Below, one piece after another: positions 47,711-56,656 of a stretch of DNA of 59,955 bases; the first letter of the stretch is position 1; each line of letters opens with the position of its first letter. A program made the translations under genes and the position numbers. The notes beneath the pieces are model-generated. The model saw nothing but the letters and a program-made list of their open reading frames with translations. It searched no databases and was not told where the DNA came from. This stretch comes from an uncultured Pelagibacteraceae bacterium (lineage in GTDB: Bacteria; Pseudomonadota; Alphaproteobacteria; Pelagibacterales; Pelagibacteraceae): positions 1 to 59,955 of the forward strand of contig CACLKR010000007.1 in assembly GCA_902607625.1 (NCBI GenBank), read 5' to 3'.

Positions 47711-49186
47711 ATGTTAAGTTTTGCAAGCAGTTTGGGTTCAGATAATGAAGCTTTTGCTATATTTGTTAATGATAAATTTCATTTTAAGGACAGAAAAAAT
47801 ATTCTGTCTAAAGAAGTTAGCAAAAAAATAAATTCATATCTTGGCACCCTAAAAGATAAAAAAAGCGAAGAAGAAATCAGTTCTTTGGATATATCAGGTA
47901 AGCAGAAATGTTTCATAATAAAAGTCAAAAAAAAGTATGAGACCTACTATCCTGAAGAAAAAGGGGGAATTTTTTATTCCTATTTAAAAAATTTTAAAAG
48001 TATCAAAAAAATCGACATATATATCGACAGTTTAGATTTTGAAAAAGAAGAAATAGTTAATTTTTCTTCAGAATTTATTTTTGGGTACAGCTTAAAAAGT
48101 TATACTTTTGATATATACAAAACTTTAGATAAAAAAAATTCTAAAAAAAATATAATTTGTAAAATAATTACTTCTCATAAGGAAAAAATAGAAAAAAAAT
48201 ATAAATATAATGATGCAATAAAATCAGGAATATTTCTAACTAGAGATTTAGTTTCAGAGCCTGGAAATATTTTACATCCAGATGAGTATGCGAAAAGACT
48301 AGTTAAGTTAAAACAATATGGATTAAAAGTTACTGTATATGATGAAAAAAAATTAAAAAAATTAGGATGTAATGCTTTAGTGGGAGTAGGACAGGGAAGC
48401 ATAAGAGGTTCTTATCTTGTAACTATTGAATGGAACGGAAACAAATCTAAATCAAAACCTCTAGCGTTTGTAGGAAAAGGTGTTTGCTTTGATACCGGAG
48501 GGATTTCTTTAAAACCTGCAAGATTTATGGAAGATATGACATATGATATGGCGGGCTCCGCTGTTGTAGTAGGATTGATGAAAAATTTTGCATTGAGAAA
48601 AGCAAAAATAAATGCTGTTGGAGTTGTTGGATTAGTTGAAAATATGCCCGGTGGAAATGCTCAAAGGCCTGGTGATATTGTAAAATCTTATAGTGGCAAA
48701 ACTATTGAAGTACTAAATACAGATGCAGAAGGAAGACTAGTATTGGCAGATGCTATAACTTTTACAGAAAAAAAGTTTAAACCTAACCTGATTATTGATT
48801 TGGCGACTTTAACAGGTGCTATAATTGTTTGTTTGGGTTCAGAATATGCGGGACTTTTCTCAAATGATGACAAACTGTCAAAACAGATTTTTGATGCTGG
48901 AAAAAAAGTTGATGAAAAAGTGTGGAGATTACCGCTACATAAAAACTTTGATAAACTTATGGACTCGAAAACAGCAGATATGCAGAATATAAATTATGTA
49001 GGCGGTGCCGGCTCAATTACAGCGGCTCAATTTTTACAAAGATTTATTATTAACAAAACACCCTGGGCTCATCTTGATATAGCTGGAATGGCATTTTCAA
49101 AATATGCAGGTGCTTTAAATCCAGGAGGCGCAACCGGGTTTGGAGTTAGGCTACTAAATAAATTTGTAGAAGATAATTATGAGTAG
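47711..49186 (+). CDS. pepA: Leucyl aminopeptidase (M17)
   Basis: A 491-residue cytosolic metallopeptidase. The N-terminal half is a variable alpha/beta domain. The catalytic C-terminal domain has VGKGVCFDTGGISLKP (metal ligands Lys and Asp), DMAGSAVV and NTDAEGRLVLADA, the M17 signature, with the catalytic Arg. It probably works as a hexamer in peptide turnover. A good AGAAAGGAAAA ribosome site precedes the ATG. It overlaps ndk by 8 bases; the holC gene often found between them is absent. Confidence 0.96.
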   Translation: MLSFASSLGSDNEAFAIFVNDKFHFKDRKNILSKEVSKKINSYLGTLKDKKSEEEISSLDISGKQKCFIIKVKKKYETYYPEEKGGIFYSYLKNFKSIKKIDIYIDSLDFEKEEIVNFSSEFIFGYSLKSYTFDIYKTLDKKNSKKNIICKIITSHKEKIEKKYKYNDAIKSGIFLTRDLVSEPGNILHPDEYAKRLVKLKQYGLKVTVYDEKKLKKLGCNALVGVGQGSIRGSYLVTIEWNGNKSKSKPLAFVGKGVCFDTGGISLKPARFMEDMTYDMAGSAVVVGLMKNFALRKAKINAVGVVGLVENMPGGNAQRPGDIVKSYSGKTIEVLNTDAEGRLVLADAITFTEKKFKPNLIIDLATLTGAIIVCLGSEYAGLFSNDDKLSKQIFDAGKKVDEKVWRLPLHKNFDKLMDSKTADMQNINYVGGAGSITAAQFLQRFIINKTPWAHLDIAGMAFSKYAGALNPGGATGFGVRLLNKFVEDNYE

Positions 49187-49586
49187 TTTAGAGCAAACTC
49201 TTTCAATAATTAAACCTGATGCAGTTGAAAGAAATCTCGATGGTGAGATAAAAAGTTTTTATGAAAAAAATAATTTAAAGATCATAAAGAGTAAAAAAGT
49301 AAAAATTTCAAAGGAAGAAGCATCAGAATTTTATAAGGTACACCAAACAAAACCGTTTTATGGAGAGTTATGTAACTACCTATCATCCGGGCCTATAGTT
49401 GTAATGATATTAGAGGGTGAAAACGCGGTATCAAACAATAGGCAATTAATGGGTGCAACAGACCCAAAAAAAGCAGAAGATGGAACATTAAGAAAAATGT
49501 ACGGTCTTTCAATTGATAAAAATTCTGTTCACGGCTCGGATAGTGTTGAGAATGCAAAAATTGAGATAAATTTTTTCTTTAAATAA
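49179..49586 (+). CDS. ndk: Nucleoside diphosphate kinase
   Basis: A 135-residue enzyme transferring phosphate from ATP to nucleoside diphosphates. EQTLSIIKPDAVERN is the N-terminal motif and NSVHGSDSVENA contains the phosphorylated His. MGATDPKKAEDGT is also conserved. It faces purN with 4 bases between. Confidence 0.97.
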   Translation: MSSLEQTLSIIKPDAVERNLDGEIKSFYEKNNLKIIKSKKVKISKEEASEFYKVHQTKPFYGELCNYLSSGPIVVMILEGENAVSNNRQLMGATDPKKAEDGTLRKMYGLSIDKNSVHGSDSVENAKIEINFFFK

Positions 49587-49590
49587 AAAA

Positions 49591-50154
49591 TTATTTGAAT
49601 ATTGAGATAATTGACTTGGGATAAATTTTATGCTCTTGGAGTAAAATTTTTTTTCTTAGCGAGTTTTCCGTTTCATTTTTATTTATCAATACTTTTTTTT
49701 GCAGAATGATTTTTCCAGAGTCTAGTACAGGGGACACGTAATGAACTGTACACCCTGAATATTTCTCTTTGCTTTTTAAAACTCTTTTGTGCGTATTTAG
49801 TCCCTTAAATTTGGGCAATAGAGATGGATGAATATTTATAATTTGATAGCCAAAATCCTTTATAAAGTTTTTCGATAAAATTTTCATAAAACCAGCTAAA
49901 CATAAGAATCTTATCTTTCTTTTTTTAATTTCATTTAAAGAATTTCTTTCAAAATTTTTTCTATTATCATAAGAAAAAACTTTAAATGGTATGTTGTATT
50001 TCTTAGCAAAATTTAAGCCTTTAGCTTTTTTATTATTTGTTATTATTAATTCAATTTTAATTGGAAAATTATAATCTCTTGAACTTTTAATTATAGATTT
50101 AAGATTTGACCCATTACCAGAAATAAAAACACACGATCTTATTTTATTCACCAT
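49591..50154 (-). CDS. purN: Phosphoribosylglycinamide formyltransferase
   Basis: A 187-residue enzyme that formylates GAR with 10-formyl-tetrahydrofolate. The N-terminal VFISGNGSNLKSII binds the phosphate, and NIHPSLLPKFKG with GCTVHYVSPVLDSGKII carry the catalytic Asn-His-Asp. It overlaps purM by 7 bases. Confidence 0.96.
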   Translation of the reverse strand: MVNKIRSCVFISGNGSNLKSIIKSSRDYNFPIKIELIITNNKKAKGLNFAKKYNIPFKVFSYDNRKNFERNSLNEIKKRKIRFLCLAGFMKILSKNFIKDFGYQIINIHPSLLPKFKGLNTHKRVLKSKEKYSGCTVHYVSPVLDSGKIILQKKVLINKNETENSLRKKILLQEHKIYPKSIISIFK

Positions 50155-51182
50155 TGCATTTGACCAAATGTCTTAATTCTTGGTTTTCCTTTAGATATAA
50201 AGCCTATTTGATAAGGCTGGTATTCACTAGAAAATATTTTTTTAATTTTCTTTATATTTTTTTTATTTGTAATTAAACAGAATCCAACTCCACAATTAAA
50301 TGTATTGAGCATTTCAGGGTCCTTAATATTATTTCTTTTGAGCCATTTGAAAATAGATTTAGTTTTAATTTTGGATAAATTTATATTTAAACACAATTTT
50401 TCAGGAATGACTCTAATTAAATTGTTTAATAATCCTCCGCCAGTTATATTTGCGCAACCATTAATTAATTTTTTATCATTAATTATATTAAGTTCCTTTA
50501 CATAAATTTTTGTGGGTTTTATTAATTCTCTCTTAATGCACGAGGGTAAATATAAATTTTTTTTTTTTAATACATGTCGAACAAGTGAAAATCCATTTGA
50601 ATGCATTCCAGATGATGGTACCGCTAGAATAATATCGTTTAATTTAATTTTGTTCTTATTTAGTAATTTTTTCCTCTCAACTAAACCAACTGCAAATCCA
50701 GCTAAATCAAACTTATTTTTTTCATATGTTCCAGGCATTTCAGCGGTTTCACCACCAATTAATGCACAGTCAGATAATTTACATCCGGTCACTATGCCAT
50801 CCAAAATTTTTTTTACCTTATTTAATTTAAGCTTGTTTATAGCAATATAATCCAAAAAAAAAATTGGTCTTGCTCCCTGGACCAGGAGATCATTTACGCA
50901 CATCGCTACTAAATCTATTCCTATTGTATTGTATTTCTTAAATTTATTTGCTATTTCAATTTTAGTACCAACCCCATCAGTTGAAGAGACTATAAGAGGG
51001 TTCTTCATTTTTAATTGTGCAAGATCGAAAATAGATCCAAAACTACCAATATTTTTAAAAGATCTTGTTTCAGTATTTTTTTTGTAAGTTTTTCTTGATA
51101 TTTTGGATATGTAATTTACTAATTTATCAGCGACTGCCATATTAACACCGCTTTTTTTGTAAGTATTATAGGTTTTTTTCAT
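50148..51182 (-). CDS. purM: Phosphoribosylformylglycinamidine cyclo-ligase
   Basis: A 344-residue AIR synthetase. TYKKSGVNMAVADKLV at the start, the STDGVGTK ATP-binding motif, MCVNDLLVQGARP, LIGGETAEMPG and ITGGGLLNN are in family order. A run of 12 T on the plus strand (50557-50568) encodes Lys residues in frame. Its start codon overlaps that of the divergent DUF2066 gene in the sequence CATG at 51180-51183. Confidence 0.96.
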   Translation of the reverse strand: MKKTYNTYKKSGVNMAVADKLVNYISKISRKTYKKNTETRSFKNIGSFGSIFDLAQLKMKNPLIVSSTDGVGTKIEIANKFKKYNTIGIDLVAMCVNDLLVQGARPIFFLDYIAINKLKLNKVKKILDGIVTGCKLSDCALIGGETAEMPGTYEKNKFDLAGFAVGLVERKKLLNKNKIKLNDIILAVPSSGMHSNGFSLVRHVLKKKNLYLPSCIKRELIKPTKIYVKELNIINDKKLINGCANITGGGLLNNLIRVIPEKLCLNINLSKIKTKSIFKWLKRNNIKDPEMLNTFNCGVGFCLITNKKNIKKIKKIFSSEYQPYQIGFISKGKPRIKTFGQMQW

Positions 51183-52278
51183 GAAAGATTATTTAATATT
51201 AAAATATTTAACAGGTTTTTTAAAAGAATATATTTTTATTTTTTTATCAACAATCATAATTTTGTTTATTTCATCTACAAAAAGTTTTTGTGCAGAAAAT
51301 GTATTCACTATAAACAATGTTAAAGTCAAAGGTACTATAGATTTAAATTTTTCTAGGGATAAATATCTTAATAGGGCCTTTTTAACTTCCTTTGAAATGC
51401 TCATGAATAAGATTCTACTTTCACGAGATTTTACAAAAATAAATAATACAAAATTGAAGCAAATAAAAAGTTTAATTAACAGCTTTCAGATTTTGGAAGA
51501 AAGTTATCGTAAAGATGAATATAAAGCTAAAATTAAAATATCCTATAGCTATGTTAAAGTAAAAAAATTTTTAAGTCAAAAAAATATCTCATTTTCACAG
51601 CCAGAAAATATTTCTGCAGTGTTTTTTCCCGTTCTTTTTATTAATGATGAAATTCAAAATTTAAATGATAATTTTTTTTATAAACATTGGACAGAAATTG
51701 AAATTAAAAATGAATTAATAAATTTTGTATTGCCTCTAGAGGACTTAGAAGATATTTCTAAAATAGTAGAAATGAAAAATAGAATCGAAGAAATTGATGT
51801 TGATAGTTTAGTAAATAAGTATGACATAAAAAGTTATGTTTTTGCATTAATGGATTATCAAAATAAGAAATTAAACGTGCATGTTAAAACAAATTTTAAT
51901 AATAATAAAATAAGTAAAAATTTTTTGTATGAAGTAGAAAATATAGATGACGAGCTAGTACTAAATTCTATTTTGAAAGATTTAAAATTTAACATCACAG
52001 ATCTTTGGAAAGAAGAAAATCTTGTCAATCTCTTGAGCCCTCTATCAATTAATTTAAAATTTCAACATTCAAAACTCGAAGATTTAGATAAACTTAGAAG
52101 TACTCTTCATAAAATTATTATAATTGACGAATATACTTTAGAAGAATTTAATATTAATAATTCTCTTTTTAAAATATATTATTATGGTAATCCAAAAAAA
52201 TTAAGATCAGAATTATCAAAATTTGGATATATGTTAATGAATAATCAGGGAGTTTGGCATCTAATTTTAAATGAATGA
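51181..52278 (+). CDS. DUF2066-like secreted protein of unknown function
   Basis: A 365-residue protein with an N-terminal hydrophobic segment (about 17-33, IFIFLSTIIILFISST) ending in FCA, which reads as a signal peptide. The mature part begins FTINNVKVKG and continues with alternating strands and helices resembling DUF2066 proteins, which I recall beside purM and hda in alphaproteobacteria. Function is unknown; a periplasmic role is inferred. It overlaps hda by 8 bases, and its start overlaps that of purM. Confidence 0.7.
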   Translation: MKDYLILKYLTGFLKEYIFIFLSTIIILFISSTKSFCAENVFTINNVKVKGTIDLNFSRDKYLNRAFLTSFEMLMNKILLSRDFTKINNTKLKQIKSLINSFQILEESYRKDEYKAKIKISYSYVKVKKFLSQKNISFSQPENISAVFFPVLFINDEIQNLNDNFFYKHWTEIEIKNELINFVLPLEDLEDISKIVEMKNRIEEIDVDSLVNKYDIKSYVFALMDYQNKKLNVHVKTNFNNNKISKNFLYEVENIDDELVLNSILKDLKFNITDLWKEENLVNLLSPLSINLKFQHSKLEDLDKLRSTLHKIIIIDEYTLEEFNINNSLFKIYYYGNPKKLRSELSKFGYMLMNNQGVWHLILNE

Positions 52279-52930
52279 TCAATTAATTTTAAAATTTCCT
52301 TCACATCAGGCTTATAAAAAAGAAGATTTCTATGTTTCTCCCAGCAATCAAGAGGCATACGATTTAATAAATAGTTGGCCAAAATGGATAAGACGAACAG
52401 TTAATATTTTTGGTCCTTCAGGGTCTGGAAAATCTCATTTGACGTCTATCTTAAAAAATAAAACCTCAAGCTTACAAATTGAAGCTAACGCTTTAAATGA
52501 TGAAATTTTTTTTAAGTTTAAAACAAAAGAGGCTTTAATAATTGAAAATTTAAACGAAAAGGCTTCAGAAAAGCTATTATTCTCGCTGTGGAATATTGCT
52601 TTGCAAGATAATAAATATCTTTTAATTACTTCAAAAAAACCAATTAGTTCATTTAAATTTAAATTGCGAGATCTGATGTCTAGAGTTACTAGTAGTTTAA
52701 TTATTGGTATAAATCTTCCAAGCGATGATTTGATTAGTGTAATTATAGCAAAAAATTTTTCAGATAAACAAATTATGGTTGAAAAAAAGCATATCGACTA
52801 CATTATAAAAAGAATTGACAGATCTTATGAAAAAATATCTCAATTTATTTTAACTTTGGACAAATATTCATTAAAAAAGGGAAGTCCTTTTAGCTTAAAA
52901 TTGATTAAAGAAGTGTTAAAAATGATATAA
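52271..52930 (+). CDS. hda: HdaA/Hda-like DnaA regulatory ATPase
   Basis: A 219-residue DnaA-related AAA+ protein. The N-terminal QLILKF matches the clamp-binding motif of Hda. Walker A is GPSGSGKS (48-55), LIIENL occupies the Walker B position with Glu in place of the usual acidic pair, and RDLMSRVTSSL carries the box VII-type Arg. There is no C-terminal DnaA DNA-binding domain. It should promote DnaA-ATP hydrolysis after replication starts. It lies between DUF2066 and aspS in one operon. Confidence 0.85.
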   Translation: MNDQLILKFPSHQAYKKEDFYVSPSNQEAYDLINSWPKWIRRTVNIFGPSGSGKSHLTSILKNKTSSLQIEANALNDEIFFKFKTKEALIIENLNEKASEKLLFSLWNIALQDNKYLLITSKKPISSFKFKLRDLMSRVTSSLIIGINLPSDDLISVIIAKNFSDKQIMVEKKHIDYIIKRIDRSYEKISQFILTLDKYSLKKGSPFSLKLIKEVLKMI

Positions 52931-52950
52931 ATTTTTAAAAAGGAATCACT

Positions 52951-54744
52951 TTGCATAAATATAGAACTCATACATGTTCAGAAATCTCTAAGAAAAATTC
53001 TGGAAGTACAGTTAAGCTTTCAGGTTGGATACATAGAAAACGAGATCACGGAAATCTTCTCTTTTTTGATTTAAGAGATCATTTTGGCTTAACTCAATGT
53101 GTAATTGAAAATAGTAATAGTTTTTTTAAAACAGTAGAAAAAATAAAACCTGAATCAGTAGTTTGTGTATCTGGTGAAGTTGTTGACAGATCTTCCGATA
53201 CAGTAAATAAAGATTTGTTTACAGGTGAAGTGGAAGTAAAAGTTTCTTCATTTGAAATTTTGTCTGAGTCTAAAGATTTACCAATGCCAGTCTTTGGAGA
53301 ACAAGAATATCCTGAAGAAACTAGATTAAAATATAGATTTTTAGATTTACGCAGAGAAGAAATGCATGAAAATATTGTTCTTAGATCAAAAGTAATTTCC
53401 TTTTTAAGAAATAAAATGATAAGTGATGGATTTTTGGAATTCCAAACTCCGATATTGACTGCTTCAAGTCCTGAAGGTGCAAGAGATTTTTTGGTCCCAA
53501 GCAGAATGCATCCTGGAAAATTTTATGCTTTACCACAAGCTCCTCAGCAATTTAAACAAATGGTTATGATTTCAGGCTTTGATAAATATTTTCAAATAGC
53601 GCCTTGTTTTAGAGACGAAGACGGTAGGGCAGACAGGAGTCCAGGAGAACATTATCAATTAGATATGGAAATGTCGTTTGTTGAACAGGAAGATGTGTTT
53701 AAAGTAGTAGAACCTATTTTTTTTAAACTGTTTACTGAATTTGGAAAAAACAAAACAGTTTCTAAAACTCCATTTAGAAAAATTACCTATAAAACTTCAA
53801 TGCTGAAATATGGAACTGACAAACCTGATTTGAGGAATCCAATTGAAATATTTGATGTTACAGAAGTTATAAAAAGAAAGGATGTTAAATTAGATATTTT
53901 TAAAAAATTAATTGCAAAAGGGGGAGTTGTAAGAGCGATACCTGCTCCAAATACATCTTCTAAACCAAGAAGTTTTTTTGATGGATATAATAATTGGGCT
54001 AAAGAGGAAGGTGCAAAAGGACTAGGATATATTTTATTAGAAAAAAATAACGGTAAATTTATTGGAAAAGGACCTATAGGAAAATTTTTTTCAGAAAAAG
54101 CTATTGGTGAATTAGCAAAAATCTGTAAAGCAAAAGAAAACGATGCTATATTTTTTTCTTCCGATGAATTAAAAGAAGCTGAGAGAATTTCCGGTATTGT
54201 AAGACAAAAATTGGGCAAAGAGCTTAACCTTACAAACGACAAAAAGTTCGAATTTTGTTGGATAACTGATTATCCCATGTATCAATATGATGAGAAAGAA
54301 AAAAAAATTGACTTTAGTCACAATCCTTTTTCAATGCCCCAAGTTAATTCAAAAGATTTCGACAAAACTGATCCATTATCTATACTTGCGTACCAATACG
54401 ATTTAGTATGCAATGGTTATGAAATATCTTCTGGAGCAATCAGAAATCATTTACCAGATTTAATGTATAAAGTTTTTTTTAAAGCTGGTTATTCAAAAGA
54501 TGAAGTAAATAATAAATTTGAAGGTATGATAAAAGCTCTTTCATATGGAGCTCCGCCACATGGTGGAATGGCTCCAGGAATTGATAGAATTGTTATGTTA
54601 TTAGCGGGCAAAAACAATATACGTGAAGTTACATTGTTTCCAATGAATCAAAACGCACAAGATTTGTTAATGGGGTCTCCATCAAAACCGAGCGAACTTC
54701 AGCTTAAAGAATTGAATATTAAAATATTGGAAAAAAAGAAATAG
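52951..54744 (+). CDS. aspS: Aspartyl-tRNA synthetase
   Basis: A 597-residue bacterial-type class II synthetase. The anticodon-binding OB domain has [14 protein letters not shown]. Motif 2 is in [20 protein letters not shown], and motif 3 in [15 protein letters not shown]. The bacterial GAD insertion lies about 285-420. The start is TTG at 52951, preceded by AAAGGAA at a good distance; the family starts with HxYRTHTC, so no other start fits. Given the alphaproteobacterial setting it may be a non-discriminating enzyme, but I cannot tell from sequence alone. Confidence 0.96.
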   Translation: MHKYRTHTCSEISKKNSGSTVKLSGWIHRKRDHGNLLFFDLRDHFGLTQCVIENSNSFFKTVEKIKPESVVCVSGEVVDRSSDTVNKDLFTGEVEVKVSSFEILSESKDLPMPVFGEQEYPEETRLKYRFLDLRREEMHENIVLRSKVISFLRNKMISDGFLEFQTPILTASSPEGARDFLVPSRMHPGKFYALPQAPQQFKQMVMISGFDKYFQIAPCFRDEDGRADRSPGEHYQLDMEMSFVEQEDVFKVVEPIFFKLFTEFGKNKTVSKTPFRKITYKTSMLKYGTDKPDLRNPIEIFDVTEVIKRKDVKLDIFKKLIAKGGVVRAIPAPNTSSKPRSFFDGYNNWAKEEGAKGLGYILLEKNNGKFIGKGPIGKFFSEKAIGELAKICKAKENDAIFFSSDELKEAERISGIVRQKLGKELNLTNDKKFEFCWITDYPMYQYDEKEKKIDFSHNPFSMPQVNSKDFDKTDPLSILAYQYDLVCNGYEISSGAIRNHLPDLMYKVFFKAGYSKDEVNNKFEGMIKALSYGAPPHGGMAPGIDRIVMLLAGKNNIREVTLFPMNQNAQDLLMGSPSKPSELQLKELNIKILEKKK

Positions 54745-54747
54745 TTT

Positions 54748-55608
54748 TTACTTATTACTTTTTAAATTTATTCTTACATTGCTAAGATCAACAAGTTTAT
54801 CTTTATAGTTGCTTCTAATAAAACCTTTGCTAGTAATGCCTTTTACTAATTTTAAAAATGTATCTTCATTATCGTCGCTTGTTACTTTATCATTAGCAGG
54901 TTTGTAGATTGAAGGTGTGTGGGCGAGGTCTTCTCTACCTAAATACGATATGGCTAGTTCTCTAAAGATATAATCTAGAATAGAAGAAGCATTTAATATT
55001 CTGTCATTCCCTTTGATTTCTCCAGATGGTTCAAATTTAGTTTCTATAAAAGCATCAACAAATTCATCTAGTGGGACCCCATATTGAAGACCTAAAGAGA
55101 TTGCTATTGCAAAATTATTCATTAGAGCTTTAACAAGTTCTCCTTCTTTGTTCATATCAATGAAGATTTCACCAACTTTTCCATCATCATATTCTCCTGT
55201 GTGTAAGTAAATTTTGTGATCTCCTATACTAACTTTTTGAATATAGCCTTTTCTCCTATCAGGCATTTTTGATCTATCAGTATTTTTTTTGTTGGATTTT
55301 TGAATATTTAAATTTTGATTAAGAGATTCATTAGAAACTTGTAATTTTCCTGAGGTAGTAATTTTTTCATTAATTGCTGAGGAAATTTCTGAAATATCTT
55401 TTGCTAATAATTTATTTTTTGAATCCTCAGTATTATCTTTTTTATTTGCTTTTTTAGTTTTCCTGTTATTCAGCCTAACATCAATTATCTGAACTTGACC
55501 ATCGTTGCGATTTTCTAGTTCAGAAAGTTTTTTTTCACTTAGTTCATCAAGTTTGTGAACAATCTTAAATGTGCATGTATAAAATGTTTCAACAACATAC
55601 TTTGACAT
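54748..55608 (-). CDS. Stand-alone C-terminal domain protein of class II ribonucleotide reductase (TSCPD-like)
   Basis: A 286-residue protein in three parts. Residues 1-51 form a conserved-looking module ([20 protein letters not shown] through RLNNRKTK) that I do not recognise from NrdJ. Residues about 52-114 are a Lys/Asn/Ser-rich linker. Residues 115-231 closely match the C-terminal region of B12-dependent reductase Nrd[65 protein letters not shown] and [20 protein letters not shown]. The radical-site catalytic domain is missing and there is only one cysteine (Cys12). It could be an accessory or regulatory subunit like NrdJb. A GGAG ribosome site precedes the ATG. It faces aspS across 3 bases. 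Confidence 0.75.
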   Translation of the reverse strand: MSKYVVETFYTCTFKIVHKLDELSEKKLSELENRNDGQVQIIDVRLNNRKTKKANKKDNTEDSKNKLLAKDISEISSAINEKITTSGKLQVSNESLNQNLNIQKSNKKNTDRSKMPDRRKGYIQKVSIGDHKIYLHTGEYDDGKVGEIFIDMNKEGELVKALMNNFAIAISLGLQYGVPLDEFVDAFIETKFEPSGEIKGNDRILNASSILDYIFRELAISYLGREDLAHTPSIYKPANDKVTSDDNEDTFLKLVKGITSKGFIRSNYKDKLVDLSNVRINLKSNK

Positions 55609-55773
55609 AATTTTTCGTCTCCAAGATTTGATTATTTTTATTTATTGTGTGCATTTATATGATATATAGTAAATATATTTTAAGTCTAATAAATAATTTA
55701 CAATTTTTAATTGTGTGGATTTTTAAACTTGAATAAAAAATATAATAGTTAAAAACGAATCATTTGAAATTTT
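55609..55773. other. Divergent intergenic region, 165 bp
   Basis: AT-rich spacer between the reductase-tail gene and the NDUFA12 gene, which point away from each other. A perfect TATAAT at 55741-55746, 28 bases before the NDUFA12 start, is a plausible -10, but no good -35 is seen. There is no hairpin and no cobalamin riboswitch-like structure. Confidence 0.4.
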
Positions 55774-56145
55774 ATGATAAGCTTTTTAAAACAAGTGTTT
55801 ACATGGTGGCATAAACAGACAGTAGGAACTTTTGTTCATACTTTATTTACAGGGAAATTTGTGGGTAGTGATCAATTTGGAAATAAGTATTATTCTAATG
55901 CCAAGAAGGGAAAAAGATGGGTAATTTATAAGAATAATATTGAATCTTCAAAAATTCCTGCTGAGTGGCATTCTTGGATACATTTTTTGACAATAAATAG
56001 ACCTTCTGACAACCCAAAAAAGTTTGCTTGGCAAAAAAAGCATGAAGAAAATTTAACAGGAACTAAAAAAGCGTATAAACCTGAAGGTTCTTTAATTCAT
56101 AATGTTAAAAAAAATGTAAAAAAATATGAAACTTGGAAATTTTAA
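55774..56145 (+). CDS. NDUFA12 (B17.2)-family complex I accessory subunit
   Basis: A 123-residue protein. Family landmarks are TLFTGKFVGSDQFGNKYY, GKRWVIYKNNIESSKIPAEWHSWIH and KPEGSLIHN. It is an accessory subunit of the NADH:quinone oxidoreductase shared by mitochondria and alphaproteobacteria, sitting on the peripheral arm. The nuo operon itself is not here. It overlaps the DUF2155 gene by 20 bases. Confidence 0.93.
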   Translation: MISFLKQVFTWWHKQTVGTFVHTLFTGKFVGSDQFGNKYYSNAKKGKRWVIYKNNIESSKIPAEWHSWIHFLTINRPSDNPKKFAWQKKHEENLTGTKKAYKPEGSLIHNVKKNVKKYETWKF

Positions 56146-56656
56146 TATTTTTTTTTTCTTGTTTGTTTTGTTTTTTTTAAATAGTTTACCTATTTTTGCC
56201 TTAGATAAAATTGAATCTGTTCCTTTAATAAATTTAGAAGAATTATCACCTACTTTTGAAGAAGATAAAGATGAATTAGAAAAAATAGAAGAACAAGATT
56301 CAAATTTAGAAAATACAAATAATATTACTGAAGAAAATAAAAATCAAAGTAATGATAGAATCTACATCAATATAAAAGCTTTAGATAAAATAACTGCTAA
56401 AACTTCGGGGCTTAGATTAGCTATTGGTGAAAAAAAATTTTTTGGTGCTTTAGAAATTAAAGCTTTAAAATGTCAACTTTCAGAAAACAACGAATCTACA
56501 GATACAGTTGCTTATTTACAAGTTAAAGATTTATCAAGCAAGGATAACAACCAGGTTTTTTTGTTTAATGGTTGGACTTTTGCTTCTAGCCCAACACTAC
56601 AATCAATTGATCATCCGATTTATGATTTGTGGGTAACAAGCTGTGAAAATATTTAA
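56126..56656 (+). CDS. DUF2155 secreted protein
   Basis: A 176-residue protein with a signal peptide (FFLFVLFFLNSLPIFA). Residues about 35-75 are acidic and low in complexity. The DUF2155 domain follows: LDKITAKTSGLRLAIGEKKF, the C-bearing LEIKALKCQ, YLQVKD and FNGWTFASSPTLQSIDHPIYDLWV. The family often follows NDUFA12 in alphaproteobacteria; its function is unknown. It overlaps the 3' end of accC by 4 bases. Confidence 0.88.
   Translation: MKLGNFNIFFFLFVLFFLNSLPIFALDKIESVPLINLEELSPTFEEDKDELEKIEEQDSNLENTNNITEENKNQSNDRIYINIKALDKITAKTSGLRLAIGEKKFFGALEIKALKCQLSENNESTDTVAYLQVKDLSSKDNNQVFLFNGWTFASSPTLQSIDHPIYDLWVTSCENI

Noticed and set aside
50512-50850. 112-codon plus-strand frame inside purM
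   Set aside because: Antisense to a well conserved purM; residues mirror the purM codons and no known fold or start signal is visible.
53787-54242. 151-codon open frame on the minus strand inside aspS
   Set aside because: Fully antisense to a conserved part of aspartyl-tRNA synthetase; composition looks like a shadow frame and no ribosome site or motif is seen.
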